A stretch of 64,000 nt of DNA, from the NCBI GenBank assembly GCA_021502835.1, contig JAKFGP010000042.1, positions 1 to 64,000 of the forward strand. Reading direction: 5' to 3'. The stretch is from Streptomyces thinghirensis (GTDB taxonomy: Bacteria; Actinomycetota; Actinomycetia; Streptomycetales; Streptomycetaceae). Positions 50,251-59,908 of the stretch are shown one piece after another. A program made the translations under genes and the position numbers. Numbering within the stretch: position 1 is the stretch's first letter; the number at the start of each line of letters is the position of its first letter. The notes under the pieces were generated by a model. That model had not been told where the DNA came from. It was given only the letters and a program-made list of their open reading frames with translations, and ran no database searches.

Positions 50251-51085
50251 AGCCGGCACCCCGGCTGGAGGGGCACGTGGGACGCGGACGCGTTCCGGAC
50301 CCGGGAGGCACCCTGACGGGGCGCTTGCAGGTCGGCCACCTCCGCGTCCGGGGCCCCGCGCCGGCGGCCGGCACCGGGAGCACCCGACCGGTCCCGGGGC
50401 CGACCGGCGCGGCCGACCTTTCACCGGCCGGAAGTCCGGCATCGGCGGCACGCCACCGGGTCGGACCGATTCCGGAGCCGACAGGCACGCCCACCGGCGC
50501 GGCCGGCCCCACTGGCCAGAGTGGCCCGCACGGCGGCACGCCACCCAAGGCCCCGGGCACGTCTCGGAGCCGACAGGCACGCCCACCGGCGCGGCCGACC
50601 CCACCGGCCAGGAGTGGCCCGCACGGCGGCACGCCACCCAGGCCCCGGGCACGTCTCGGAGCCGACAGGCACGCCCACCGGCGCGGCCGGCCCCACCGGC
50701 CAGAGTGGCCCGCACGGCGGCACGCCACCTAAGCCCCGGCCCCGTTCCGGAGCCGACAGGCACGCCCACCGGTGCGGCCGGCCCCACCGGTCGTCTTCCG
50801 GTCGACGGCACCGCGCCGGCCCGCACCCCCCCGGCCGGGACACCCGCGCCCCGGAGTCGCTCTCGACCTGGAGGCACCCCGACCGGCGGTACAGCTCGGG
50901 GCGGTCGTCGGCCGGGGCGCGACGGGCAGGGGCCGGCCGTCTCCCTTGCCCGCCACCCGGGGGACATGGAGCACGCCACCGCCGTCGGTCGGCATGTCGC
51001 CGGAAACGAGCCGTCCGCGCGGTGGGTGCGCGGGGCTCGTACGGGGGACAATCGCGGTAGGGCACCACCTCGTGAAGGAGGTCCC
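50251..51085. other. 835-bp gene-free region after bioD
   Basis: No reading frame here shows a family or stable codon bias. Its centre is an array of about 92-bp tandem repeats (listed separately). The flanks are degenerate relatives of the unit (50391-50472; 50790-50900), and 50990-51075 probably holds the promoter of the methyltransferase gene (GTACGGGGGACAATCGCGGT). Confidence 0.6.
50473..50790. repeat. 92-bp tandem repeat array (about 3.4 units)
   Basis: Units start with CGGAGCCGACAGGCACGCCC at 50473, 50565, 50657 and 50748, so the period is 92, 92 and 91 bp. The copies are nearly identical; the last is cut off after about 43 bp. Each unit contains GGCCGGCCCCACCGGCC and GGCCCGCACGGCGGCACGCC, which can fold. 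Because 92 is not a multiple of 3, no protein repeat is maintained in any frame. Confidence 0.9.
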
Positions 51086-51774
51086 ATGGCGCTGCGATCC
51101 GCCCGTGCCCGCGGGGTGCCGCGGGACGCCGTGCACCATCCGATGTTCGCCCGCTGCTACGCCCGGTTCAGCGTGAGCGCCGAGACCCGGATGGGGATGG
51201 GGAGCGTGCGCGAGCGGCTGCTCGCCGGACTGTCCGGTCGGGTGATCGAGGTCGGTGCGGGCAACGGGCTGAACTTCGCGCACTACCCGGGCACCGTCTC
51301 GGAGGTCGTCGCCATCGAACCGGAGCGCGTGCTGCGGCAGTTGGCCGTGGAGGCGGCGCTGGCGCCCAGGTGCCGGTCGACGTGGCGCCCGGCGCGGCGG
51401 AGGCCCTCCCGGTCAAGAGCGAGGCCTTCGACGCCGCCGTGGTCTCGCTCGTGCTGTGCAGTGTCCGCGACGTACCGCGGGCGCTCGGGGAGCTGCGGCG
51501 GGTACTGCGGCCCGGCGGGCAGGTGCGGTTCTTCGAGCACGGCCGGGGCGGTGGGCGGGTGATGACCTTCACCCAGCGCGCGCTGGACCGGACGCTGTGG
51601 CCTCCGCTGTCCGGCGGCTGCCACCTGTCCCGCGAACCGGTGGCCGCGCTGCGGGACGCGGGGTTCGCGCTCGGGCCCTACCGGCGGGTGATGATGCCGG
51701 AGAACGGGCCGGCGCTGCCGAGTTCGTACTGCGTGCTCGGCACGGCCTGGCGGCCGCCCGAAACCGAGGCGTAG
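51086..51774 (+). CDS. SAM-dependent class I methyltransferase
   Basis: AAGGAG at 51075-51080 before ATG 51086. HHPMFARCYARFSVSAETRM; motif I RVIEVGAGNGLNFAHYPGTV (about 53-70); VAIEPERVLRQLA; EALPVKSEAFDAAVVSLVLC (motif II); CSVRDVPRALGELRRVLRPG, GQVRFFEHGR; and SGGCHLSREPVAALRDAGFA. About 229 residues, of the UbiE/Methyltransf_11 type. One indel pair near 51370. The acceptor is unknown. Its TAG abuts the Fic-like gene stop on the other strand with no gap. Confidence 0.9.
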
Positions 51775-52149
51775 TCACCCGCTCCAGCGGCGCAACTCGT
51801 CCGCGATGTCGTCGACGGAGGCCTCACCGCTCTTGACCAGCAGGGCGAGGTCCCGCACCCGCTCCGGCGTGGTGGCGACCTCGACCCCGCTGGCGACCAG
51901 GTAGGCGTAGGCCACCGCGGAGGCGAACAGGGCGTTGGAGCGCTCCAGCGCCGGGACATGGATCAGCAGCTGGAGCAGGGCGGCGGCGCGGGCGTGCGGA
52001 CCGTCGTAGACGAGGGTGTCGAATATCTCGGCCCGGTGGCGGGCGACGGCCGCGACGAGCGCTCCCCAGTCGGTGACCTGGGGGTCTCCCGGCGTGCGCT
52101 GTTCGGCGAGCATCAGCAGCCAGGCGAGGTCGATGGTGAGGTCATTCAT
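51775..52149 (-). CDS. Fic/Doc-like toxin component
   Basis: MNDLTIDLAWLLMLAEQRTP start; TDWGALVAAVARHRAEIFDT; ARAAALLQLLIHVPALERSN, ALFASAVAYAYLVASG; ERVRDLALLVKSGEASVDDI. 124 residues, intact. I recall this streptomycete family being annotated as a Fic-type toxin. LERSNALFASAVAYAY resembles the Doc core helix, but the canonical HPFxxGNG(N/K)R AMPylation/phosphorylation motif is missing (there is no Gly-rich anion loop), so activity is doubtful. The RHH gene 33 bp upstream is the probable antitoxin. Confidence 0.7.
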   Translation of the reverse strand: MNDLTIDLAWLLMLAEQRTPGDPQVTDWGALVAAVARHRAEIFDTLVYDGPHARAAALLQLLIHVPALERSNALFASAVAYAYLVASGVEVATTPERVRDLALLVKSGEASVDDIADELRRWSG

Positions 52150-52182
52150 CCGTGGTCATTCACGCGGGACGCCTCCGCCGAT

Positions 52183-52413
52183 TCAGCGGCGGCCGTCGCC
52201 GACCTCCTCGGCGAACACCTTCTCGTACTGCCGCATGAAGTCGGCGGCGGCCTCCACGAAGGTGTGGCCGGCCTCGCCGGTGTCCTGCCGGACCAGTTCC
52301 TCGATGTAGCGGTTGACGCTCATCCCCCGGGCCAGGAGCCTTCTCGCGGAGCCGCCCGGGCGGGTGCCCTCGTCCACCCGCACGTTCAGCTGGGCCTTCC
52401 GGGTCTTCGCCAT
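52183..52413 (-). CDS. Ribbon-helix-helix antitoxin
   Basis: MAKTRKAQLNVRVDEGTR start; ARRLLARGMSVNRYIEELVR (RHH helices); QDTGEAGHTFVEAAADFMRQ, YEKVFAEEVGDGRR. About 76 residues; likely two compensating indels near 52340. The N-terminal beta-strand plus GMSVNRYIEELV is typical of Arc/MetJ or HicB-like antitoxins, and the acidic C-terminal helix would wrap the toxin. It is first in the operon with the Fic-like gene, the usual antitoxin-toxin order. Confidence 0.8.
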   Translation of the reverse strand: MAKTRKAQLNVRVDEGTRPGGSARRLLARGMSVNRYIEELVRQDTGEAGHTFVEAAADFMRQYEKVFAEEVGDGRR

Positions 52414-52521
52414 ACCTCGAAGCTAGCGCCGGAACGCTAGCAGCGGCAAGGGCGTGGCGGCCACCGCTACGCGGGTGATTGACTCGGGTGGACCGAAGTC
52501 CCCTGCTCGCGAGGAGAGTTC

Positions 52522-53414
52522 ATGTCGCGTCCGTTCCGTTTAGGCGTCAACCTCATGGCGTCCGCACCGGCCGACGAGTGGAGCGCGAAGTGCCGACGGG
52601 CCGAGGAGCTGGGGTACGACGTGATCCTGGTCCCGGACCATCTCGGCATGCCGGCGCCGTTTCCGGCGCTGGTCGCGCTGGCCCGGGCCACCGAGCGTCC
52701 CCGCCTGGGCACCTTCGTGCTCAACGCGGGCCTCTGGAGCCCGGCCCTGCTGGCCCGGGAGGTGGCGACCACGGACGCCTTGACGGGCAGGCGGCTGGAG
52801 CTCGGGCTCGGCACCGGATACGTCGGGCGGAGCACGACGCGGCGGGAGCTGCCGTTCGGCTCGCCGGGCGAGCGGGTGGACCACTTGCGGCGCACCGTCG
52901 AGGAACTGAAGCGGCTGCTGGCCGACGAGGAGCACCAGCGCGGCCGGTGCAACGGCCCGGGGTGCCGCTGCTGATCGGCGCCAACGGCGACCGGATGCTG
53001 GAGCTGACGGCCCGGCACGCCGCCGTCGCCGCCTTCACGGGCGCGCGTACGGTGCGGGGCGAGCGCGACAGGACAGCTGGCCCCATCACGGCCGAGGAGC
53101 TCGACGGGCGCGTGGCCCGGTACCGGGAGCTGGCGGCGGGGCCGCGGAGGAGCCGGCGGAGCTGAACCTGCTCGTCCAGATGGTCGTCGTGACCGAAGGA
53201 CCGCGAGGCCGCCGTCCGCCCCCTCCTGGAGCACGTGCCGCACCTGACCACCGACCAGGTGCTGGAGCTGCCATCTTCCTGGCCGGGACGCCGGAGCAGA
53301 TCACCCGCGCAGGTACGGGCGCAGCGCGAGCGGTACGGATTCACCTATCTGACGGTGCTGGAGCCGTACATGGAGGCCTTCGCTCCGGTGATGCGGGCGC
53401 TGCGCGAGGTCTGA
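52522..53414 (+). CDS. LLM-class F420-dependent oxidoreductase
   Basis: Luciferase-like TIM barrel using F420 or FMN. MSRPFRLGVNLMASAPADEW, CRRAEELGYDVILVPDHLGM (about 25-45), PALVALARATERPRLGTFVL, LLAREVATTDALTGRRLELG, LGTGYV; RVDHLRRTVEELKRLL; VPLLIGANGDRMLELTARHA (about 150); TGARTVRGER. Ends YGFTYLTVLEPYMEAFAPVM and TGA at 53412-53414. About 295 residues, of the TIGR03621-like subgroup. Five indels. Substrate unknown. Confidence 0.9.
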
Positions 53415-53494
53415 CGGGCGGCGGCAGCGCGGGCGTGGCGGTCCGCATGCCGGAATGTCGAGTGACGGCCGGGCGCGCGTGATGGGATCGCCGC

Positions 53495-53920
53495 ATGAGC
53501 GAACCGCGCATACGGGCCGCCGGGCCCGAGGATCTGGACGCCGTGCTGGCCTTCTGGAAGGTGGCCGCCGAGGGGACGAGCATCAGCGACGACCGGGAGG
53601 GCGTGGAGCGGATGGTGGCCCGCGACCCCGAGGCGCTGCTCCTGGCCGAGCGGGGCGGGGACCTGGTGGGCACGGTGATCGCGGGCTTCGACGGCTGGCG
53701 CTGCCATCTGTACCGGCTGGCGGTGCACCCGGACCACCGGCGTCAGGGCATCGGCTCGGCGCTGCTCACGGCGCGGAGGGAGCGGTTCGTACGGCTGGGC
53801 TGGGCGCCGTGGGGACGCGATGGTGCTGCGGCGCAACGAGCGGGCCCAGCATGCCTGGCGGGCGGCCGGGTACGCGCCCGAGAACAGTGGCGACGCTGGG
53901 TGAAGCCCCTCATCGGCTGA
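53495..53920 (+). CDS. GNAT-family N-acetyltransferase
   Basis: MSEPRIRAAGPEDLDAVLAF start; ISDDREGVERMVARDPEALL; LAERGGDLVGTVIAGFDGWR; and the acetyl-CoA loop HLYRLAVHPDHRRQGIGSAL (about 70-89; R-R-Q-G-I-G). NERAQHAWRAAGYAPEEQWR and RWVKPLIG end it. About 142 residues. Two compensating indels between 53775 and 53875. Its position 80 bp after the LLM gene gives no substrate clue. Confidence 0.9.
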   Translation: MSEPRIRAAGPEDLDAVLAFWKVAAEGTSISDDREGVERMVARDPEALLLAERGGDLVGTVIAGFDGWRCHLYRLAVHPDHRRQGIGSALLTARRERFVRLGWAPWGRDGAAAQRAGPACLAGGRVRAREQWRRWVKPLIG

Positions 53921-54061
53921 AGGTGTGAGCACCGGCGCATGAGCGAGTCCGCATCGGCGATCCTCCGGACGCCCACCCCGGCGCCACACCTGGAGCCTCC
54001 CCGGCGCACGACGTCGCGCGATCCTCCACGTCCTGGCCGATCATGGATCCGAGGTGACCCG

Positions 54062-55394
54062 ATGACCGAAGTGCTCCTGCTGCTGGTGGCTTGATCGCGC
54101 TCTCGCTCGTGTGCGGCGCCTTCGTCGCGGCCGAGTTCTCGCTGACCACCGTCGAGCGCGGCGAACTGGAGCGGGCGGCGGCGCGCGGCGAGCGGGGGCC
54201 GCGAGCGCCCATAGGCCGTACAGACCTGACCTTCCAGCTCTCCGGGGCACAGCTCGGCATCACGGTCACCAACCTGGTGGTAGGCATGCTCGCCGAGCCC
54301 TCGGTCGCGGCGCTCATCTCAGGCCCGCTGGAGGTGTGGGGTGTCGCGCTCGGCGGCCTCCTCGCTGGCACTGGTGCTGGGCACGGCCCTGTCGACGGTC
54401 TTCCTGATGATCGTCGGCGAGCTGGTGCCGAAGAACTGGGCGATCTCCTCACCGCTGGCCGTCGCCAAACGGGTGGGCGGTCCGCAGCGCTGGTTCAGCG
54501 CCGCCTTCCAGCCCTTCATCACCCACCTGAACAACACGGCCAACCGCATCGTGCGCGTCTTCGGTGTGGAGCCCGCCAGGAGCTGGCCTCCGCGCGTGGA
54601 CCGCAGGAGCTGGCGGCGCTCGCCCGGCACTCGGCCAAGGAGGGCGCGCTGGAGGCCGACACCGCCGAGTTGTTCGTGCGGACCCTGAACCTGGCCGACC
54701 TGACGGCACAGAACGTGATGACCCCGCGCGTGCAGGTCGTCGCCCTCGACGCCCGGGCGACGTGCGAGGACGTGGCGAACGCGACGCGGGCGACCGGGCT
54801 GTCCCGGTTCCCCGTCTACCGGGACACCCTCGACGCCGTGGTGGGCACCGCGCACGTCAAGGACGTCCTTGCGGTGCCCGCCAAGCGGCGGCCCGGTATG
54901 CCGGTCGCCGAGCTGATGCGCGAGCCGCTGCTCGTCCCGGAGTCACTGACCGTCGACCGGCTGCTGGACCGGCTCTCCGGGCGACGCACGATGGCCGTGG
55001 TGATCGACGAGTACGGCGGGACGGCGGGCGTGGCCACGCTGGAGGACATCGTCGAGGAGGTGGTCGGCGAGGTGCGGGACGAGCACGATCCGCACGAGAC
55101 GCCCGAGCTGGACACGGCCGGCACCGACGAGCGGGGGCACGCCCTGTACTGGGCCGACGGCGCGGCCGCGTGGACCAGCTGTCGCGCCTGGGGCTCAGGG
55201 TGCGGAGGGCCGTACGAGACGGTCGCCGGGCTGGTCGCGGCCGGTCTTGGGCATCCCCGCCGTCGGCGACACCCTGGAGGTCGCCGGCTGGCGGCTGGAC
55301 GATCGTGGACGCCACGGGCCGCAGGGCGGCCGGGTACTACTACGCGCCGCTCGACGAGGCGCGTGTCACCGAGAGGCGGGAGGCCGGCCGGTGA
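54062..55394 (+). CDS. CNNM/CorC-type membrane protein with CBS pair (HlyC/CorC family)
   Basis: Transport or homeostasis protein, possibly Mg2+/Co2+ efflux. N-terminal DUF21 (CNNM) TM domain: LIALSLVCGAFVAAEFSLTT, DLTFQLSGAQLGITVTNLVV, LALVLGTALSTVFLMIVGEL, VPKNWAISSPL. The CBS pair is about 210-330: NVMTPRVQVVALDARATCED, TGLSRFPVYRDTLDAVVGTA, TMAVVIDEYGGTAGVATLED. A C-terminal CorC_HlyC domain is about 350-440. About 445 residues. Six or more indels, including a false stop near 54092. GTGA overlap with the next paralogue. Confidence 0.9.
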
Positions 55395-56443
55395 CCGCCG
55401 TGCAGTTGCTGATCGGTCTGGCGACGCTCGTCGTCAGCGCGTTCTTCGTGGGCGCCGAGTTCGCGCTGATCTCCGTGCGCCGCAGCCAGGTGGAGCGGCA
55501 CGTCGAGGCAGCGGGGCAGCAGGGACAGCGAGGGACGGCGGGGGTGGAGGGCGACCGGCGTGCAGAAGAGTGTACTGTGGGGTCTGGAGCACGTGTCGGC
55601 GCTGATGGCTGCGGCCCAGCTGGGCATCACGCTGTGCACGCTGGTCCTCGGTGTGGTCGCGGAGCCGGCGATCGAGCACCTGCTGGAACCGGTGTTCCAC
55701 GCGGTGGGCATGCCGTCCGGCGCGGGGCACGCGTTGTCCTTCGCGATCGCCCTCGCGCTGGCGACGTATCTGCACATGCTGCTCGGCGAGATGGTGCCGA
55801 AGAACATCGCGCTGGCCGAGCCGGTGCGCAGCGCGCTGCTGCTCGGACCGCCGCTGGTGGCACTGTCCCAGGCGCTGCGCCCGGTGATCTTCACGGTCAA
55901 CGCCTTCGCGAACGCGCTGCTCAAGCTGCTCCAGGGTCGAGACGAAGGACGAGGTCTCGGCGACCTTCACGGACGCGGAGCTGGCCGAGATCGTCAAGGA
56001 CGCCGGTGAGGCCGGGCTGATCGACGACCGGGCCCAGGAGCGGCTGCACGACGCACTGGAGCTGGGCCGGCGGCCGGTGCGGGACGTGGTGCTGCCGCTG
56101 GAACGCGTCGTCCACGCGCGCGTGGGCATCACTCCGGAGCAGTTGGAGCGCCTGTCGGCGGAGTCCGGGTTCTCGCGGTTCCCGGTGGTGGACGACGGGC
56201 GGCGGATCGTCGGCTACCTGCATGTGAAGGACGCATTGGACGCCTCGCCGTTGGGACCTGCCGTTCCGGCTGCGGGACATGCGGTCCATCGCGCGGGTCG
56301 GGAGCGGACCCGCTGGACGACGTGCTCACCGCGATGCGCCGCAGCCGTACGCATCTGGCGGCCGTGATCGCTCCGACGGGCGGCTGGCGGGCCTGGTGAC
56401 CATGGAGGACGTGCTGCGGGAGTTGTTCGGGCGGCGGACGTGA
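55391..56443 (+). CDS. Second CNNM/CBS membrane protein, paralogue of the gene before it
   Basis: GTG 55391 overlaps the upstream TGA. MTAVQLLIGLATLVVSAFFV, GAEFALISVRRSQVERHVEA; GLEHVSALMAAAQLGITLCT, LVLGVVAEPAIEHLLEPVFH; LATYLHMLLGEMVPKNIALA (CNNM domain, about 1-190). CBS domains: GRRPVRDVVLPLERVVHARV, SGFSRFPVVDDGRRIVGYLH, LVTMEDVLRELFG. About 350 residues; it ends after the CBS pair and lacks the C-terminal CorC_HlyC domain of its neighbour. The pair probably form a heteromeric membrane complex. Confidence 0.9.
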
Positions 56444-56521
56444 GACTCGCCACGGCTCTCCCAGGCCCGGCGGAGGGCGACCGACCGACGGGTATGTGCA
56501 GGCGCTACCATTTCTGTCGCC

Positions 56522-57312
56522 ATGCAGGCGAATCCCACTCACGCCAGCCTTGTCACCGTCGGTGACTCCTTCACCGAGGGCATGTCGGACCTGCTGCCCG
56601 ACGGCTCCTACCGGGGGCTGGGCCGACCTCCTCGCCGCCCGGATGGCCGCCCGGTCCCCCGGTTTCCAGGTACGCGAACCTCGCGGTGCGCCAGGAAGCT
56701 GATCGGGCAGATCGTCGACGAGCAGGTCGACGTGGCGGCAGCCATGGAGCCGACGTGATCACGCTGGTCGGCGGGCTCAGCGACACACTGCGGCCCAAGT
56801 GCGACATGGCCCGGGTGCGGGATCTGCTGACGCAGGCCGTGGAGCGGCTCGCGCCGAACTGCGGAGCAGCTGGTGCTGATGCGCAGTCCAGGCCGTCAGG
56901 GCCCGGTGCTGGAGCAGTTCCGGCCGCCAATATGGAGGCGCTGTTCGCGATCATCGACGACCTGTCCAAGGGAGCACGGCGCCGTGGTCGTCGACCTGTA
57001 CGGGGCGGACTCGCTGGCCGACCCGCGCCTGTGGGACGTGGACCGGCTGCACCCTGACCGCCGAGGGGCACCGCCGGGTCGCGGAGGCCGTGTGGCAGTC
57101 GCTCGGCTACGAACCCGAGGATCCCGAGGTGGCACGCGCCGATCCCGGCGACGCCGCCGCCCGGTTGGATCATGCGCCGGACGCGGACGTCCGGTTCGCG
57201 CGGCAGTACCTGCTGCCCGCGGATAGGCCGCAGGCTGACAGGCCAGTCGTCCGGGGACGGCCTGCCGCCCAAGCGTCCGGAGCTGCTGCCGTACGAGGAT
57301 CTGGCGCCGTGA
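56522..57312 (+). CDS. SGNH/GDSL-family hydrolase
   Basis: ATG 56522: SLVTVGDSFTEGMSDLLPDG with block I GDS nucleophile (Ser about 15). ADLLAARMAA; VITLVGGLSDTLRPKCDMAR (block III-like, G-x-x-D in place of GxND); LYGADSLADPRLWDVDRLHL with the catalytic DRLH (block V, His about 185); AEAVWQSLGYEPEDPE. About 262 residues, no signal peptide, so cytosolic. The C-terminal RRLTGQSSGDGLPPKRPELL is conserved in Streptomyces homologues as I recall. Six or more indels. Probable esterase; substrate unknown. Confidence 0.87.
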
Positions 57313-57398
57313 TCCCCGGGACCGCACACGCCCTTCGTAGGTTCCGACGAAGGGCCCCGTGGGCTGGCCTGCGGGAATCGCCAGTAGAATCCGTTCAC

Positions 57399-58850
57399 GT
57401 GACTTCCGCTCCCGCCAAGCCCAGCATCCCGAACGTCCTCGCCGGACGCTACGCCTCCGCCGAGCTCGCCACGCTCTGGTCGCCCAGAGCAGAAGGTGAA
57501 GCTCGAGCGGCAGCTCTGGCTCGCCGTGCTGCGGGCCCAGAGGACCTCGGCATCGAGGTGCCCGACGCCGCGATCGCCGACTACGAGCGCGTCCTCGACC
57601 AGGTCGACCTGGCCTCGATCGCCGAGCGCGAGAGGTCACGCGGCACGACGTTAAGGCGCGGATCGAGGAGTTCAACGACCTCGCCGGGCACGAGCACGTG
57701 CACAGGGCATGACCTCCCGCGACCTGACGGAAGAACGTCGAGCAGCTCCAGGTCCGGCTCTCGCTCGAGCTGATCCGCGACCGCTCGGTGGCCGTCCTGG
57801 CCCGCCTCGGCAAGCTGGCGGGCGAGTACGCCCGGAGCTGGTCATGGCCGGCCGCTCCCACAACGTCGCCGCTCAGGCCACGACGCTGGGCAAGCGTTTC
57901 GCCACGCGGCCGACGAGCTGCTGGTGGCGTACGGCCGGGTGGAGGAGCTGCTGGGCCGCTACCCGCTGCGCGGCATCAAGGACCCGGTCGGCACCGCGCA
58001 GGACATGCTGGACCTGCTCGGCGGGGACGCGGGCAAGCTCGCGGAGCTGGAGCAGCGGATCGCGGGGCACCTGGGCTTCTCGCAGGCGTTCACCTCGGTC
58101 GGCCAGGTCTACCCGCGCTCGCTGGACTACGAGGTCGTCACCGCGCTCGTGCAGCTGGCGGCGGCGCCGTCCTCGCTGGCGAAGACGGTCCGGCTGATGG
58201 CCGGGCACGAGCTGGTTACCGAGGGCTTCAAGCCCGGCCAGGTCGGTTCGTCGGCGATGCCGCACAAGATGAACACCCGCTCCCTGCAGGCGCGTCAACG
58301 GCCTGATGGTCATCCCTGCGCGGCTACGCGCGTCGATGACCGGCGAGCTGGCGGGCGACCAGTGGAACGAGGGCGACGTCTCCTGCTCGGTGGTGCGCCG
58401 CGTGGCCCTCCCCGACGCGTTCTTCGCCCTGGACGGGCTGCTGGAGACGTTCCTGACCGTGCTCGACGAGTTCGGTGCCTTCCCCGGCGCCGTCGTGGCC
58501 CGGGCGCTGGACCGCTACCTGCCGTTCCTCGCCACCACCAAGGTCCTCATGGGCGCGGTGCGGGCCGGTGTCGGCCGCGAGGTCGCCCACGAGGCGATCA
58601 AGGAGAACGCCGTGGCCTCCGCGCTGGCGATGCGCGAGCAGGGCGCCGAGCGCAACGAGCTGCTCGACAAGCTGGCCGCCGACAGAGCGGATCCCGCTGG
58701 ACCGGGCCGGGCTGGACGCGCTGATGGCCGACAAGCTGTCCTTCACGGGCGCCGCGGCCGACCAGGTCGGCGTCCTCGTCGGCCGGATCGAGGAGATCGT
58801 CAAGCAGCACCCGGCGGCCGCGGGCGTACACCCCGGGAGCCATCCTCTGA
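57399..58850 (+). CDS. purB: Adenylosuccinate lyase
   Basis: Purine synthesis and AMP formation; fumarase superfamily. GTG 57399; IPNVLAGRYASAELATLWSP; EFNDLAGHEHVHKGMTSRDL (His about 85; one indel); VMAGRSHNVAAQATTLGKRF (His about 160); GFSQAFTSVGQVYPRSLDYE. The signature loop GSSAMPHKMNTRS (about 290) holds the catalytic Ser. ALDRYLPFLATTKVLMGAVR; VASALAMREQGAERNELLDK; end GAIL with TGA 58848-58850. About 480 residues. Seven or so indels in an essential gene are a strong sign that the frame breaks are errors. Confidence 0.96.
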
Positions 58851-59406
58851 CGCGCTTCACCAGGGCCGAGCTGGAGGCCGCCCGCGACCGTCTCGTACCG
58901 GACGTGGTCGCGGACGGTCTCCCGCGTGCTGTTCTGCGGGATCAACCCGGGTCTGATGACCGCGGTGACGGGCCACCACTTCGCCCGCCCCGGCAACCGT
59001 TTCTGGCCGGTGCTGCATCTGTCCGGCTTCACGCCGCGGCTGCTGAAGCCGTCGGGCAGGGCGAGCTGCCGTCGTACGGGCTCGGGATCACGAACGTCGT
59101 CGCGCGGGCCAGCGCGCGGGCGGACAAGCTGACCGCCGAGGAGTACCGGGAGGGCGGTCGGTTGCTGGCGCTGAAGGTGGCGCGGCTGCGGCCCCGTTGG
59201 CTGGCCGTGGTCGGTGTCACCGCGTACCGCGCGGCGTTCGACGACCGGAAGGCGCAGGTGGGTCCCGCAGGGAGCGGACGATCGGGGACACGCGGGTGTG
59301 GGTGCTGCCCAACCCAGCGGGCTCAACGCGCACTGGACGGCGCAGACGATGGCGGAGGAGTTCGCCCGGCTGCGGGTCGCGGCCGGAGGCGGAGACAGAG
59401 GCGTAG
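58847..59406 (+). CDS. mug: G/U mismatch-specific DNA glycosylase
   Basis: Base-excision repair of uracil and ethenocytosine opposite [41 protein letters not shown] (motif 1, G-I-N-P-G with catalytic Asn, about 30); [80 protein letters not shown] (motif 2). About 186 residues. Start unclear: homologous sequence begins at CTG 58847, overlapping the purB stop; the first ATG (58926) would lose the N-terminus. Four indels. Confidence 0.92.
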
Positions 59407-59425
59407 GTGTGGGAGTGGGGAGCCG

Positions 59426-59867
59426 TCACGGTGGCGCCTGCTCCGTGACGACGGCCAGCAGCCGCACCTCGTCCGCCTCGTCCCGGTCGGCGACGGCCAC
59501 CGCGGCCACCGGCCGGTGCCCGCCGCCTCCCACAGGTACGCCACGCCCGCTCGGGCGCGGAGACCAGGCCACGGCTCGGGTATCTCCTCCTCGTCGGTCC
59601 GCAGCAGGACCGTCTGCGGGTTCCGGGGGTCCGTCTCCCCCAGCGCGGGGCGAGGCGCTCGTAGAGTCCGTCGCGGTACTTCTCGTACTGCTCCACCGTC
59701 ACCGCCCGCTCCCCCTGGTCGCCGCCGCGCAGGCCGGTGGCTGCTCTCCAGCACCGCCACGAAGTGGCTTGGCCCCCGGCACCCCGGCCGACGAGGCCGT
59801 GCTCCGCCGGGAAGGGGCCGGAAGCACAGCTCGTCGATGAGGGGCGATGTGCCGCGCGATGTCGCAT
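59426..59867 (-). CDS. Conserved hypothetical protein
   Basis: ATG 59867. Rebuilt across about five indels: PLIDELCFRPLP, GPSHFVAVLESATGLRGGDQ, GERAVTVEQYEKYRDGLYER, LAPRWGETDPRNPQTVLLRT, DEEEIPEPWPGLRARAGVAY, LWEAAGTGRWPVAAVAVADR, ending LAVVTEQAPP with TGA at 59426-59428. About 148 residues, soluble. I do not recognise a characterised family. It is tail-to-tail with mug and lies directly downstream of the ABC permease gene. Confidence 0.6.
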
Positions 59868-59908
59868 GCGGTCCAGTAAACCGGCCGCCACTGACAATTG
59901 GCGGGGCG

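Noticed and set aside
50277..50732. Collagen-like Gly-x-Thr/Pro reading in the repeat array
   Set aside because: The 92-bp period shifts frame at every unit, so the pattern holds for only one unit; no ribosome site or start context.
50473..50790. CRISPR array
   Set aside because: Units are contiguous 92-bp tandem copies with no unique spacers and there are no cas genes in the window.
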